This document shows positions 1-10,285 of a stretch of 64,000 bases of DNA, one piece after another. The notes under the pieces are model-generated. The model did not search any database, had not been told where the DNA came from, and was given only the letters and a program-made list of their open reading frames with translations. Numbering within the stretch: the stretch's first letter is position 1; every line of letters begins with the position of its first letter. Made by a program: the position numbers and the translations under genes. Source of the DNA: Channallabes apus (Eukaryota; Chordata; Actinopteri; Siluriformes; Clariidae); contig CM060109.1 in the NCBI GenBank assembly GCA_030522415.1, positions 30,773,892 through 30,837,891 on the forward strand. Direction: 5' to 3'.

Positions 1-402
1 ATAATTGACAGAGTATATAGGCAGATTTTGCTCCACCAACACATAACCTTCCATGACTGGTGGAACTAAGTAACCAACAGGTGGAATTAGCAACCAATAG
101 TTAGTATAATTAATAGTGGGGAAAGTAGTTTTAAATTGCTACTGGTACTACGTGAGGACAGTAAGGACAATCTTGTAAATCGCGTTTCTCTTTATATTTC
201 CACTTAATCTGCTTTAGAATATTAGCTCCGTTAACTTCCAGGTTTCTAAGGTTGAAATCCCAGAATAGCGTTACATGGAAAGCTAATGCCCCATGGAGGG
301 TGTACACTGTCACACACACCAAGTAGTGCCCTTGATCAGAAATTGGAGAGCATTTTGTTATCCAGTCTTGTGTTAAAAGCTAGTTAGCTTTGTAGCCATA
401 AA
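1..402. other. Left flank, no gene recognised
   Basis: No coding region or repeat family is recognised here. The longest open frame is a 63-codon minus-strand frame without family resemblance. The stretch may include the unmarked 5' end of the L2 element that follows; its exact 5' boundary cannot be set from the sequence alone. Confidence 0.5.
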
Positions 403-416
403 TGACGTCACTTCCT
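403..416 (+). promoter_or_regulatory. CRE plus ETS-like motif upstream of the L2 ORFs
   Basis: A perfect palindromic CRE (TGACGTCA, 403-410) runs directly into CTTCCT (411-416), the reverse of an ETS core. It lies about 300 bp upstream of the LINE ORF1 start, where an internal LINE promoter would be expected. That role is inference; whether the site lies inside the element is not certain. Confidence 0.35.
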
Positions 417-600
417 CCGTACGAGGACACTGAGAAGCTGCTTTTTTCCGAGCTCCACCATACTGACCAACTTTTAAACTTCTTCGTCCCCTTACGAAGA
501 GTGTACATAAAACGGATAAGTATCTTATAATATATTTACTCGAAACGCGTGTTATATCGTTAAGTTTTAATTGTTTTGCAGCACACCGCTTTTAGCCGGC

Positions 601-632
601 ATTAGCATCGCTAATTAGCATTAGCATCGCTA
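601..632 (+). repeat. Short direct repeat in the LINE leader
   Basis: The 13-mer ATTAGCATCGCTA occurs at 601-613 and again at 620-632, with GC-rich flanks (GCCGGC at 595-600, GCCCGGC just after). It lies about 80 bp upstream of the ORF1 start. It could be a remnant of tandem leader monomers or a protein-binding repeat; neither can be decided from the sequence. Confidence 0.6.
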
Positions 633-709
633 GCCCGGCTATCACGTTTGTTTGTTTGTAAAGTTTGTTTTCGCTTCCTCACACCGATTATTTTCCGTGT
701 TTAGACACC

Positions 710-1627
710 ATGTCGGTTGTGATTCTGCCTCTGAGTGCAGGTGAGGAGACATTGGAGCTGCACTCGGTGGATTTGGAGGTGGAGGCCGTGGAGAAGCTGA
801 TCCGTGAGCTACAGGTGAAGCTGGTCCGGTTACAGCAGCGGAAAGCCACGCTGGAATCGACGCAGACCGACACTCACCTGTCCCAGGTAAATTCTCGGCG
901 TGAGAATTCTCCTACAACCTCAACCCCGCGTGTTTCTCTGCCCAGGTCCAACACACCAAGGACGCATCCCGCCCAGTGTTCCTACACCCCGGCGCCGGGT
1001 CATCACGGACCCTGGATACAGCAGCAGCGGAAGAAGCACGCCAAGCCCCGGGCGAGGACCTCTCCACCACCACCACCCGTCTTCGACATCTCGACCCAAA
1101 ACCGCTTCGCTCCTCTCCGCGAGACGGCACACGACGTCCTGGTCATCGGAGACTCCATCGTTCGTCACGTGCGTGCTACCACGGCCAAAGGTAAGGTGCA
1201 CACACGCTGTCTACCTGGTGCACGTGTTCTTGATGTTGCTGCACAGGTGCCTGCTGCCCTGAGGAGGAACATTGGAGCTGTGGTTCTTCATGCCGGCACG
1301 AACGACACCAGGCTGAGGCAGACGGAGATCCTAAAGAAGGACTTCAGGAGCCTGGTCGAGAAGGTCCGTAGCACATCACCCACGACAAGGATCATCGTAT
1401 CTGGACCGCTTCCCACATTTCAGCGAGGAATCGAGAAGTTCAGTAGATTATTTGCCTTTAATGAATGGTTACAATCTTGGTGTCAACAACAGAAATTACG
1501 CTTTGTTGATAACTGGAATGTTTTCTGGGAGCGTCCTAGGCTCTATCACACCGATGGCCTACACCCTAGCAGAGCTGGAGCAGCGGTCCTCTCTGACAAC
1601 ATCTCCAGAACACTACGAACCATCTGA
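710..1627 (+). CDS. L2 LINE ORF1 protein with SGNH/GDSL esterase domain
   Basis: The ATG at 710 sits in a good context (GACACCATGTCG) and gives 305 residues. An in-frame upstream start at 665 is non-AUG and was not used. Residues about 18-45 form a Leu/Val heptad-rich stretch likely to be a coiled coil. Residues about 50-140 are Ser/Pro/Arg-rich and basic, suiting RNA binding. Residues about 142-305 are an SGNH hydrolase domain with all blocks visible: GDS at 147-149 (nucleophile serine), GTND at 196-199, and DGLH at 282-285 giving the Asp/His pair. In CR1/L2 LINEs, ORF1 esterases are thought to assist RNP or membrane association; the true substrate is not established. The stop is TGA at 1625-1627, in the same frame as ORF2. 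No catalytic residue is missing. Confidence 0.9.
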   Translation: MSVVILPLSAGEETLELHSVDLEVEAVEKLIRELQVKLVRLQQRKATLESTQTDTHLSQVNSRRENSPTTSTPRVSLPRSNTPRTHPAQCSYTPAPGHHGPWIQQQRKKHAKPRARTSPPPPPVFDISTQNRFAPLRETAHDVLVIGDSIVRHVRATTAKGKVHTRCLPGARVLDVAAQVPAALRRNIGAVVLHAGTNDTRLRQTEILKKDFRSLVEKVRSTSPTTRIIVSGPLPTFQRGIEKFSRLFAFNEWLQSWCQQQKLRFVDNWNVFWERPRLYHTDGLHPSRAGAAVLSDNISRTLRTI

Positions 1628-1630
1628 CTG
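1625..1630 (+). other. Single in-frame UGA between ORF1 and ORF2
   Basis: ORF1 ends in TGA CTG. The frame is then open for 890 codons through the whole of ORF2. There is no AUG in this frame before roughly residue 200 of ORF2, already past most of the endonuclease domain. UGA followed by C, especially UGA-CUN, is known to be among the leakier vertebrate stop contexts. The arrangement suggests ORF2 is made by stop-codon readthrough as an ORF1-ORF2 fusion; reinitiation at a near-cognate codon such as GTG 1724 is an alternative. A recent CGA-to-TGA mutation in an originally fused ORF is also possible. Confidence 0.6.
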
Positions 1631-4300
1631 GCGGTAAGTCATACTGTAGATTCCAAACATATTAGACACATCACAACTCACCGTAGTGATAGACGAACAC
1701 ACATAGCTTGTCCTATAGAAACTGTGTCTGTTCCCCGAATACTGAGAAAAAAGAATAAATTTGTTAAATTTGCCCGAAACAATCTGATAACCATAAAACC
1801 AGAAAAAGGCAAAATAGGTAGTCAAAATCCACCTCTAAAGTTTGGACTACTCAACATTAGATCCCTTGCGCCTAAAGCACTTATTGTTAATGAAATTATC
1901 TCAGATTATTGCCTTGACGCACTCTGTCTCACCGAAACCTGGCTTAAACCAAATGAATATTTTGGTCTGAATGAGTCTACTCCGTCAGGATATTTCTATA
2001 AGCACGAGCCCCGTCTAATTGGTCGCGGTGGTGGTGTCGCCACTATCTACAATGATGTACTCACTGTTACCCAGAAAATAAGGCCCAGGTTTAATTCATT
2101 TGAAGTGCTTATCATTAATGTTGCACTAAATGAAATACGTAATAAACCCTTGCTATATTTTACCTTGGCCACCGTGTACAGACCCCCGGGGCCATATGGC
2201 GATTTTCTTAAAGAATTTGGACATCTGCTATCAGACCTATTGGTTAACTCTGACAAAGTATTGATAGTAGGAGACTTTAACATTCATGTAGATGATGCTA
2301 ACGACGCTTCAGCACTCACATTTATGGATTTACTAAATTCCTTTGGGGTTAAGCAAAATATAATTGGAGCAACTCACCGCTTTAATCATACGCTAGATTT
2401 AATTATATCCCATGGTATAGATGTCTCTAATATAGAGATCATACCTCAAAGTGATGATATCACAGATCATCACCTCCTGACATATACTCTACCCATAGAA
2501 CAGATTAGCTGTGTCTCCCCACGCTATCAATCTGTTAGAAATATGAATCCCACCACTAAAGACAGATTCACAAGTAATCTGCCGGATCTGTCCCAATTTC
2601 TTATTAGACCCCTAAATGCAGATGATCTAGATGAAGTGACTAGCAGCATGGGCACTATTTTTACCAGTACATTAGACACTGTTGCTCCCATCAGATTAAA
2701 AAAAGTCAGAGATAAAACATTGGCACCGTGGTACAACAGTCATACTCGCGCCCTAAAGAGAGCAACCCGTAACCTCGAGCGAAAATGGAGGAAAACTAAA
2801 TTAGAAGTTTTTCGAATTGCGTATAAAGACAGTATGTGCAGCTATAGACAGGCTCTAAAAACTGCTAGGACTGAGCATCTTAGCCAACTGATAGCAAGAA
2901 ACCAAAACAATCCCAGGTTCTTATTTAGTACAGTGGCTCGCCTAACAAAACCTAAGATGCCCGCAGAGAGTATCCCATCACAGTTTAGAAGTGAAGACTT
3001 TATGGACTTCTTTAATGAAAAAATCAATAATATCAGGAAGAAAATAATGGAGGTTCAACCTCTAATAGTATCTCACGATCCAGTTCAGCCTATAGCTTCA
3101 CATTTAGATTTTCACTGCTTTACAGGTATAGGACAGGAAGAGCTGTATAAACTTATCACCTCGGCTAAATCAACAACGTGCCTGTTAGACCCAATCCCAA
3201 CCAGATTTTTAAAAGAAGTGATGCTTACGGTTGGAGAGCCACTCCTAAACATTATTAATTCTTCATTACATCTAGGTCACGTCCCTAAACCTTTCAAGTT
3301 AGCAGTTATTAAGCCGCTTCTTAAAAAATCTAATCTGGACGCGAATGAAATAAAAAATTACAGACCGATCTCAAACCTCCCGTTCATATCAAAAATACTA
3401 GAAAAAGTAGTATCAGCTCAAATTTGCACATTCTTGCAGGATAACAACATCCTTGAAGAATTTCAGTCAGGTTTCAGGCCCCATCATAGCACAGAAACTG
3501 CACTTGTTAAGATTACAAATGACTTGTTTTTAGCTTCAGACCAAGGCTGCATCTCATTGCTAGTCCTGCTCGATCTTAGTGCTGCATTCGACACTATAGA
3601 TCATAATATTCTCATAGATCGCTTACAAAATTATATAGGTATTCAGGGACAGGCACTAAAATGGTTTAGATCTTACCTGTCTGATCGCTACCATTTTGTA
3701 GATCTAAATGGAGAACCGTCTGGTATAATGCCAGTGAAATATGGGGTCCCACAAGGGTCAGTTTTAGGACCTCTGTTGTTCTCAATATACATGCTTCCCT
3801 TGGGTAACATCATTAGAAGACATGGGATTAGTTTCCATTGTTATGCTGATGATACCCAATTATATATCTCAACTAAACCAGACGAAATACCTAAGTTGTC
3901 TAGATTAACTGAGTGTGTCCAGGACATAAAAGATTGGATGACCAATAACTTTCTTTTATTAAATTCAGATAAGACAGAGATATTACTTATTGGCCCAAAA
4001 ACCAGCACACAACAGCTTTCACAATTCAGCTTGCGCTTAGAAGGATGTACCGTTATTACCAGCTCAGCAGTAAAAGATCTGGGAGTAATATTAGACAGTA
4101 ACTTGTCTTTTGAAAATCACATTTCAAATATCACAAAAACAGCCTTTTTCCATCTTCGAAATATTGCTAAACTTAGGAACATCTTATCCGTATCTGATGC
4201 AGAAAAACTAGTTCATGCATTCATGACCTCCAGACTGGACTATTGTAATGCATTACTAGGTGGTTGTCCTGCGCATCTTTTTAATCTGGCATACACATAA
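1628..4300 (+). CDS. L2 LINE ORF2: endonuclease-reverse transcriptase, C-terminally shortened
   Basis: The frame is open from immediately after the ORF1 stop to TAA at 4298-4300. Counting from GTG 1724 (858 codons), residues about 38-255 are an exonuclease-endonuclease-phosphatase domain with LLNIRS, TETWL, GDFNIH (about 183) and TDHH (about 248). The RT domain follows with [29 protein letters not shown] (about 617), [12 protein letters not shown] and the catalytic YADD at about 706. All metal-binding aspartates are present. The protein nicks target DNA and primes reverse transcription of the LINE RNA at the nick. After [14 protein letters not shown] the sequence jumps directly to HLFNLAYT and a stop. 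In related fish L2 proteins the GGCPA block is followed by well over 100 more residues, and a KTHLF-like block is near the natural C-terminus. I infer an in-frame internal deletion. Confidence 0.9.
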   Translation: MAVSHTVDSKHIRHITTHRSDRRTHIACPIETVSVPRILRKKNKFVKFARNNLITIKPEKGKIGSQNPPLKFGLLNIRSLAPKALIVNEIISDYCLDALCLTETWLKPNEYFGLNESTPSGYFYKHEPRLIGRGGGVATIYNDVLTVTQKIRPRFNSFEVLIINVALNEIRNKPLLYFTLATVYRPPGPYGDFLKEFGHLLSDLLVNSDKVLIVGDFNIHVDDANDASALTFMDLLNSFGVKQNIIGATHRFNHTLDLIISHGIDVSNIEIIPQSDDITDHHLLTYTLPIEQISCVSPRYQSVRNMNPTTKDRFTSNLPDLSQFLIRPLNADDLDEVTSSMGTIFTSTLDTVAPIRLKKVRDKTLAPWYNSHTRALKRATRNLERKWRKTKLEVFRIAYKDSMCSYRQALKTARTEHLSQLIARNQNNPRFLFSTVARLTKPKMPAESIPSQFRSEDFMDFFNEKINNIRKKIMEVQPLIVSHDPVQPIASHLDFHCFTGIGQEELYKLITSAKSTTCLLDPIPTRFLKEVMLTVGEPLLNIINSSLHLGHVPKPFKLAVIKPLLKKSNLDANEIKNYRPISNLPFISKILEKVVSAQICTFLQDNNILEEFQSGFRPHHSTETALVKITNDLFLASDQGCISLLVLLDLSAAFDTIDHNILIDRLQNYIGIQGQALKWFRSYLSDRYHFVDLNGEPSGIMPVKYGVPQGSVLGPLLFSIYMLPLGNIIRRHGISFHCYADDTQLYISTKPDEIPKLSRLTECVQDIKDWMTNNFLLLNSDKTEILLIGPKTSTQQLSQFSLRLEGCTVITSSAVKDLGVILDSNLSFENHISNITKTAFFHLRNIAKLRNILSVSDAEKLVHAFMTSRLDYCNALLGGCPAHLFNLAYT

Positions 4301-5085
4301 CTCATCCCAGTACTCATACTCCAGTACACCTATACCGAATGGCAACTACACTAATTCTCCCCATCTGTTCTGTATTTCTCTACCCATCCCGAGGCATCGG
4401 GAGACTTTGCCAGCTTCAGTAGACAAAGGCCGACCCTGCGAGGTTCCTGAGGCATCCAGAGAAGGACCAACTCCAACTGGATTCAGCTTTATGATGGTTG
4501 GAGCTACACATGCTGCTCCTGTGCTTCCAGTGATCCAGACCTCATCTGCCCTCTGCACCTACTGACTCGTCCCTATGCTGAACTGGTCTTCATGACAAAT
4601 TTAAATAATTTCTGTCATATTGAATTTTCACCTGCACAAAACACAAGATGTTATATCATTTCTATCTGTTATCGCCCAAATGAGGATGGGTTCCCTGTTG
4701 AGTCTGGTTCCTCTCAAGGTTTCTTCCTAATGCCATCTCAGGGAGTTTTTCCTTGCCACCGTCGCCGTCACCCTTGGCTTGCTCATCAGAGAAATTTCAT
4801 TCATTCGTCTCATTATTATCTGCACATTTTTCCCACACATCCACACTTCCAATTATTTTCTTTTCTATAATTATTATTATTATTTGTTTTTATTTATTTA
4901 TTTTCTATTATAATTTTATTTATTTATTTTTTTATATATAATTATTCAATATATATAATTGTATTTATTTATTTTTTTTTTGTTAAATTTCTTTAATTTT
5001 TGTGAAGCTGCTTTGAGACAATGACCATTGTTAAAAGCGCTATATAAATAAAATTGAATTGAATTGAATTGAATAAATAAAACGA
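4301..5085 (+). other. L2 3' UTR with conserved RT-recognition tail
   Basis: From about 4680 the sequence (GAGGATGGGTTCCC, then TTTCTTCCT, then TTTTTCCTTGCC) is the 3' UTR block shared by many teleost L2 elements and SINEs that borrow their tail. A T/A-only stretch at about 4865-4985 follows. The final tail AAGCTGCTTTGAGACAATG, then CATTGTTAAAAGCGCTATA at about 5006-5044 can fold into the small stem-loop that L2-type RTs recognise. It ends in ATTGA pentamer repeats (5053-5075). The stem-loop role is established for related eel/fish L2 elements; here it is by similarity. Confidence 0.8.
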
Positions 5086-6524
5086 CACTGATAGTTCAGA
5101 TGAAATTCGGAGCATCTTAGGAGCAATTACTAAATGTTTTTTTTTTTTATATGAAATACTGTTATTAAGTGTGTTTCTTGTTGAAAGTGATTCTTTAACT
5201 GTTTTTGAATATGTTTTTCAGTAAGCAGCTGATCTCTTCTCAGTGTGGTGAACCGTACTGACTTTTACCAATCCTGCAACCGACAGTTAAAATAATTAGC
5301 AATTGTAGAACACCTAGAATGCGAAAAGTTACATATAATTCAAACATGCCAGTGCTGTTATCATCCATTATCACCACTCGTGGAATGCCTCTCGTCCAAT
5401 CAGATTGCTTGGTTGAACTAAATGTTGGATAATCAAATTTATACCAAGTTTAAGCGTAATGATTAAAATGATAGCTACAACTAACCCTGTTACCGTCAGC
5501 CTATCATGAGGCGAAGACAAATATTCAACTTCATGAATTGAAGCCACTGTATTTATTTACATATGAACTGTCTCTGATGATTGATTAGAACTGGAATGAG
5601 TGTGCTAGAAAAAAATGGCAAAAACGGTGTGAATTTACGTCTAGTTTCATGGAGGTTGCTGATTCCCACATTTAAGAAAGGGCCAGCCAGGCTGACTGAT
5701 GATCCAACTGCCACTTCCTGCTTACACTGCACTACAGCCTCCAGAAAAATAAATAAATAGCTTTTAAAAATCACCTTCCCTCTCACACAAAGCTTACGCT
5801 TAATGTGAATAGATATATAATATGATGCTCAGCATAAAAGTTAAATTGAATTTCCTTCATATCTCCCAAACATTAAAAATAGCTCCTCCAGCCTCCACCA
5901 TAGCCTCCATGGACATTCAGGAAGAAAATTTTTGTTTCCTCCTAAACTGTACTCAAACTGTACAGCAATGTCTCAGTTTAATGGGTCAGCCAATTTGATA
6001 AACACAAGTAATTTCAGTACAGCGATAATCTCCATTACCACCAATATTATACTAAAAGAAAAAAAAATCTATGTGCAACTGGGATGATTGAGCCAAAAGC
6101 AGCTCCAAATTGATTATTTTGATCTGAATACACATAATTAATTAAAATAATTAAGATGAAGTTATTTGTTAATCAATTATACCTAATTAGGAATGTTACT
6201 TTGTTGTATCTGTTTCTTTCATTTTTAGCCACAAAGTTTCAATAAAATGTGTAGACTTTTCCCATATGTCTACCATGTGGAGTTGACAAGAGGTTGGGGC
6301 AGAGGAAAAGATACTGAGTGAGACAGTGAAGAAACTAAGACTGAAGATACTATAATATGTGTATGTGCAACATAGGTCAAAGTAGTTGAATAATAATTAC
6401 AAACAGTTGCACATACATATACATTACACACACAAACATTAACATGACAGACATGTGAAATGTCACTCCTGACTTGAAGTCAATGCTCAAGTCAAACCAG
6501 GACTAAGAGTTCCCTTCTTTATCT
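5086..6524. other. Gene-free stretch
   Basis: AT-rich sequence without a recognised gene. Open frames are below 80 codons and lack family features. The piece at about 5380-5410 has the look of an old dispersed fish repeat, but I could not set boundaries. Confidence 0.5.
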
Positions 6525-6550
6525 TTGTGTGTGTGTGTGTGTGTGTGTGT
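6525..6550. repeat. (TG)n microsatellite
   Basis: Thirteen uninterrupted TG units. The short frame that reads through it (starting MCVCVCVC) is an artefact of the repeat. Confidence 0.95.
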
Positions 6551-7129
6551 AAGTACCATAATTCCACTGAGATGGGGTTTTTGAAGAGAAGGAAGCAAAC
6601 TGAGTTTGTAGAGCCCATGCTTTTCCAACTACAAAATCATAGGAAATGGGTGGACTTGCTGGATCAGGTGGTTGCATATTATCAGCTCCAGCACTTCTCA
6701 GAGAAATGGTAGAGTAGGTTTTGTTTGTTAATGTTGTTCTTATTCTACTTCTTCTGCTTTAATCAGGATTGCAGTGGACATGACATCAGGTGAGAATACA
6801 ACCTGGATCAACTAATGTTTTAATCGAGTATAACAATGCAAAAGATTGATGTTGAACAAGTAAAAACTTACTACTAATGAAATACATTGTCATGGACAGA
6901 ATTTATGTCCTGGATAGCATTTTTTTGTTTTGTTTTTGCTGTACACTAAAGTCATCTGAGCTTGATAATAAAAAAAAAAAGATAAATATAAGGCAAGAGA
7001 TCCAGCTTTATTTTCCTGGTATTTACATCTGGACGTTTTAAACAACTTAAAACATGGCATCGTCTTTTTAAAGTAACATTTTTCATGTGACTGACAGATT
7101 ATTCTTGTTGCCTAGGTATGCCCTGCTGA
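6551..7129. other. Gene-free stretch
   Basis: No gene or clear repeat is recognised; a poly(A) run lies at about 6969-6980. Confidence 0.5.
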
Positions 7130-7910
7130 GTTGACTGTTTGGAAATTAACAGCTATAAATGACTGCTGCTGGTTTGCATGCTGCGTTTCATCTGTAAAGA
7201 CTGCATTTGTTGTTAAAAACAATAAACCAGCAAGAAGACCAGAGAGCTGTCTATTGGAAAAGCTAAGTCATTTTGATGCTGAGAAATTAAGGAAATTTGA
7301 ACAACATTAGGTACAGTCACTAGAATAATTTAGTGTTGTCCTTAAAAAAAAAAAAGAAACCACTGGTACTGTATACCAACAACCAGGAAAACGAAAAGGT
7401 CAGTCAACAAAAACAAAAGCAGTTGATGACAAAATTATTGTGAGAGCTATAAAAATAAACTCCTTGAGAATAATCAGCAACATTAACAACAACCCCAATA
7501 GGGCAGGGGGAAAAGTACCATAACCTGTAAAAAGTCTGGAACCAATATTTACATTTTACCAAAGTGTTGGAAAGGTTAGTGTATGAAGAAAGAAAACATC
7601 ATCATACAAAAAAAATACAAAATAATTGGTAAAACACAATGAAAGTGGTGTCACGGCTTAGTCTTGTATGGCTGCTTCTGGAAGTGGTGCAATCTTTATT
7701 GATTATGTCACTCATGATGGCAGCAGCAGAATAAATACAGAATTGTACAGAAACATTCTCTCTGCCAATTAACAGAGAAATGCATCCAATCTAATTGGGA
7801 GGAATTTCATCATGGAGCAAGACAATGCCAAAAATACACTCTGCCAACACCACAAAAGGACTTCATCTGGGCAAAATAGTGGAAGGTTTTTTGACTGGCC
7901 AACTCAATCA
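7130..7910 (+). pseudogene. Decayed Tc1/mariner transposase (DDE segment)
   Basis: Three-frame reading gives recognisable but broken transposase text. The segment ASGSGAIFIDYVTHDGSS, then an INTELYRNILSAN stretch, then FIMEQDNAKNT (about 7670-7840) matches the Tc1-family region from the second β-strand to the second catalytic Asp. A DWP fragment follows in another frame at about 7895. The N-terminal half (7200-7560) has many stops and frame changes. Terminal repeats were not found. This is an old, inactive copy, later interrupted downstream by a SINE. Confidence 0.65.
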
Positions 7911-8003
7911 CACATTTAGATGTAAATATAAGGAAATGAAAGCTCATATTGTCATAATGTCTAATGTTTATATTTTGACCTCAAACCAGAATGTCTTTCA
8001 TTC

Positions 8004-8308
8004 ACAGGAAGCCTGGAGCCTATGCCAGGACACTTTGGGGCATGAGGCGGAATACACCCAGGACAGGTTGCCGATACAACACAGAGCTCACATGCACACA
8101 GACACTTACATGTTCAATCATACACTACTGGCAATTTGTGGAAGTCAATTAGGCTACTCTAAATGTATTTGGACTGTGGAAAGAAGCACCTGGAGAAAAC
8201 TCACCAAGCATGGAGAGAACATGCAAATTCCACACACAGAACAGAGTCAGGAATCAAACCATGGCAGTGTGAGGCTACAGGGCTAACCACTATGCCACTG
8301 TGCCACCA
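8004..8308 (-). mobile_element. tRNA-headed SINE, antisense copy 1
   Basis: Read on the minus strand, it begins with a degraded promoter half (a TAGTGGTTAGC-like A box, a GGTTTGATTCC-like B box). It continues with the characteristic body: GCATGTTCTCTCC, CTTGGTGAG, an ACAGTCCAAA-like block, and a CCAGGCTCC-like 3' block. The same body is seen at 23736-24090 and 28475-28792. The 163-codon frame running through this interval is a chance frame across the Tc1 relic and the SINE. Confidence 0.75.
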
Positions 8309-8339
8309 TATTTAATGTATAACAATTTAAGTTTAATTT

Positions 8340-8690
8340 TTAAAAAATTGGCTTTGGAGTTCTAACACTTTTGACGTGACGATGGGGTATTTCTTATTTT
8401 TAGGGTAAGAAAGGAAGCTCATTGAGCGATGCACTCATTATGCCTAATACTGTAATACCCACTGTACAAACCTATGGAAGCAGTATTATGCTCTGGGATT
8501 TCTTCAGTTGGTCAGGTCTAGACACAACAACATTATCTGGCAATAAAATAAAGTTGTCTGATTACCTGAAATTCATGGGCATATTCCAGTACACAAATTG
8601 TGAAAGAGGAATCAGCTACCACATTCTACTCTGTAATCAAAGACATTAACTTATTTACCTTACCGTCATTTATATACAGTACGGTACTTT
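8340..8690 (+). pseudogene. Tc1-like transposase fragment
   Basis: A frame at 8422-8649 reads YGSSIMLWDFFSWSGLDTTT, then GNKIKLSDYLKF. This matches the GGSxMxWGxFS(W)SG region of Tc1-like transposases and the same segment in the relics at 30.4, 51.5 and 58.2 kb. It stops well short of the last catalytic Glu. It may be the continuation of the element upstream of the SINE, or a second relic of a different family. Confidence 0.65.
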
Positions 8691-10283
8691 GTAAAAGTCT
8701 TAGGCACCCTTTATTTTTAGTACAAACATTGTCATGCCAAATACTGACGTTGGCTTTCTAGTTGTTTTTATTTTTTATATATATTGAAGGCAGACTTGCT
8801 CTGTAGCAATTTTTTTGCTTGTAAAAAGTAATTCTTTCACAAATTACTGCATAATGCAGGGAGAAAAACAGGTATTTAACTAGTATGATATATTTTAAAG
8901 TGTTTTTTGGAAAACACAATCAAAAAAGGCTACTTATTGGTCAAGTACTATATTTCATATACAGGTCACTATAGAAACCACCCCATGTCTAAAATAAGAA
9001 ATACATTTTGTCAGTAATCTGTTACTTCACATTGCTGGGTGTCACAGCACATTCAATATGCAATATCCAACAAATGTTAACTTGCAGTTTCAGACACTAA
9101 GTTGGCTTCTGGCAGGAACAGTTGAGCCCAGTACTGCTCTTTCATTATGGAGGTTTGGACTACATTAACAGATTATCTGAAAATCTGATCAGAGAGGAGC
9201 TTCCACGGCCAACCCGGCCTAGAAAAGCTGCCAGGCTCCTGAAAAGCACATCCTCATGCCAAAGCCTGACTTGAGAGAATCATTGAGAATGGCAGAATGG
9301 GAGACAATCTGTTGTCCTGCAGTTGTTACAAAAGGGAAAAAAAAAATACTTTTGCAGATTATCTGAGTTGTATTAGGGGTGTTTAGCTGCAGACTTTCAC
9401 ATCAATACTCTATTTAGAGAACACCTGGCCACATACACATGATGGTGTAAAGACTAGTACAGAGTTATGCCCTGTGGGTGGGATCCAGTTTACCTCCTGG
9501 ATCTGCCATGTGCTGCCTTGCCAAGGGCTCATTGAGAAAGCTGTGCCCTGCAAGTGGCTTCATACTATACGATGCACAGGAGACTGTTCTGTCCCTTCTG
9601 ACTTCAGGTTTTTGGTGTTTATTAAGCCAAGTAGGATAAACAAATAGTTAAATCAAATACCTCAGGGTTTACCATGATACTGATTTAAAGGCAGCATGGA
9701 AGGTGAAATGGTGACATACATCTGGTGACAACCGGTGACAAATTCCTAGATTGAGGAGAGACAGACCAATAAAATCTGATCAAAGAAGTTTAATATTTGT
9801 GAGTCGGATTTAAGGTGGCTACATAACCACGATATAAGATATTCTGTCATGGTTATGGTCAGTCATTGAAGAGTGTTGATGATTGTAGAGAAATTGTTGA
9901 TAATTACTCAGAAGCATTTGTGCGATAATGTTTCGCAACCATGTATCAACAATATCAAAATTCTTCCAATTTTATAACACGGTAACCTTTACTGGGGGTA
10001 AAGATGCATGCAACCATCACTAAAATGTCCACTGAAAATATGTTTCTAAATCATCATCATAATGTTCCACAATATGTGTCTGCTTGGATTTTTCCGGAGT
10101 TTTTATGTGTAGACTATGTGCAACTGCAACTTAGACATGACACACTGCCTCCATCAACAGGTGCTTTTTGAGGGGCATTAAAAAAATAAACAGCTCAAAA
10201 TCCCAGGAATGGTTTAGGAGGAGTTGCTGATAGAAGAAAAGTGTAATTCTGATGGATGCCGACAACGCAAGGTGAGTGATACC
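8691..10283. other. Gene-free stretch with possible transposon ends
   Basis: No coding gene is recognised. Near 8675-8710 the sequence TACAGTACGGTACTTTG, then AAAGTCTTAGGCACCC resembles a Tc1-type terminal repeat; a similar string occurs at about 23302. At about 9205-9290 an antitermini-like TTCCACGGCCAACCC, then AGAAAAGCTGC block could be an old transposase helix-turn-helix. Both are weak. Confidence 0.4.
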
Positions 10284-10285
10284 TA

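Larger units (their letters stand above)
420..5085 (+). mobile_element. L2/CR1-group non-LTR retrotransposon, nearly full length
   Basis: This is a two-ORF LINE. It has a 5' leader, ORF1 with an SGNH/GDSL esterase domain, ORF2 with an apurinic-type endonuclease plus reverse transcriptase, and an approximately 780-bp 3' UTR. It ends in a conserved tail followed by short ATTGA repeats, as is usual for L2/CR1 elements, which end in microsatellite-like repeats rather than long poly(A). The EN and RT frame runs from 1628 to 4300 without a nonsense codon, so the copy is fairly young. The RT C-terminal region appears internally deleted, so autonomous activity is unlikely. The 5' boundary is approximate. 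No target-site duplication was identified with confidence. Confidence 0.9.

Noticed and set aside
4346..4941. Open frames of 60-100 codons after ORF2
   Set aside because: They lie in the L2 3' UTR and AT-rich tail, with no homology-like features.
7795..8286. 163-codon plus-strand frame
   Set aside because: It crosses from a Tc1 relic into an antisense SINE; composite chance frame, not a gene.
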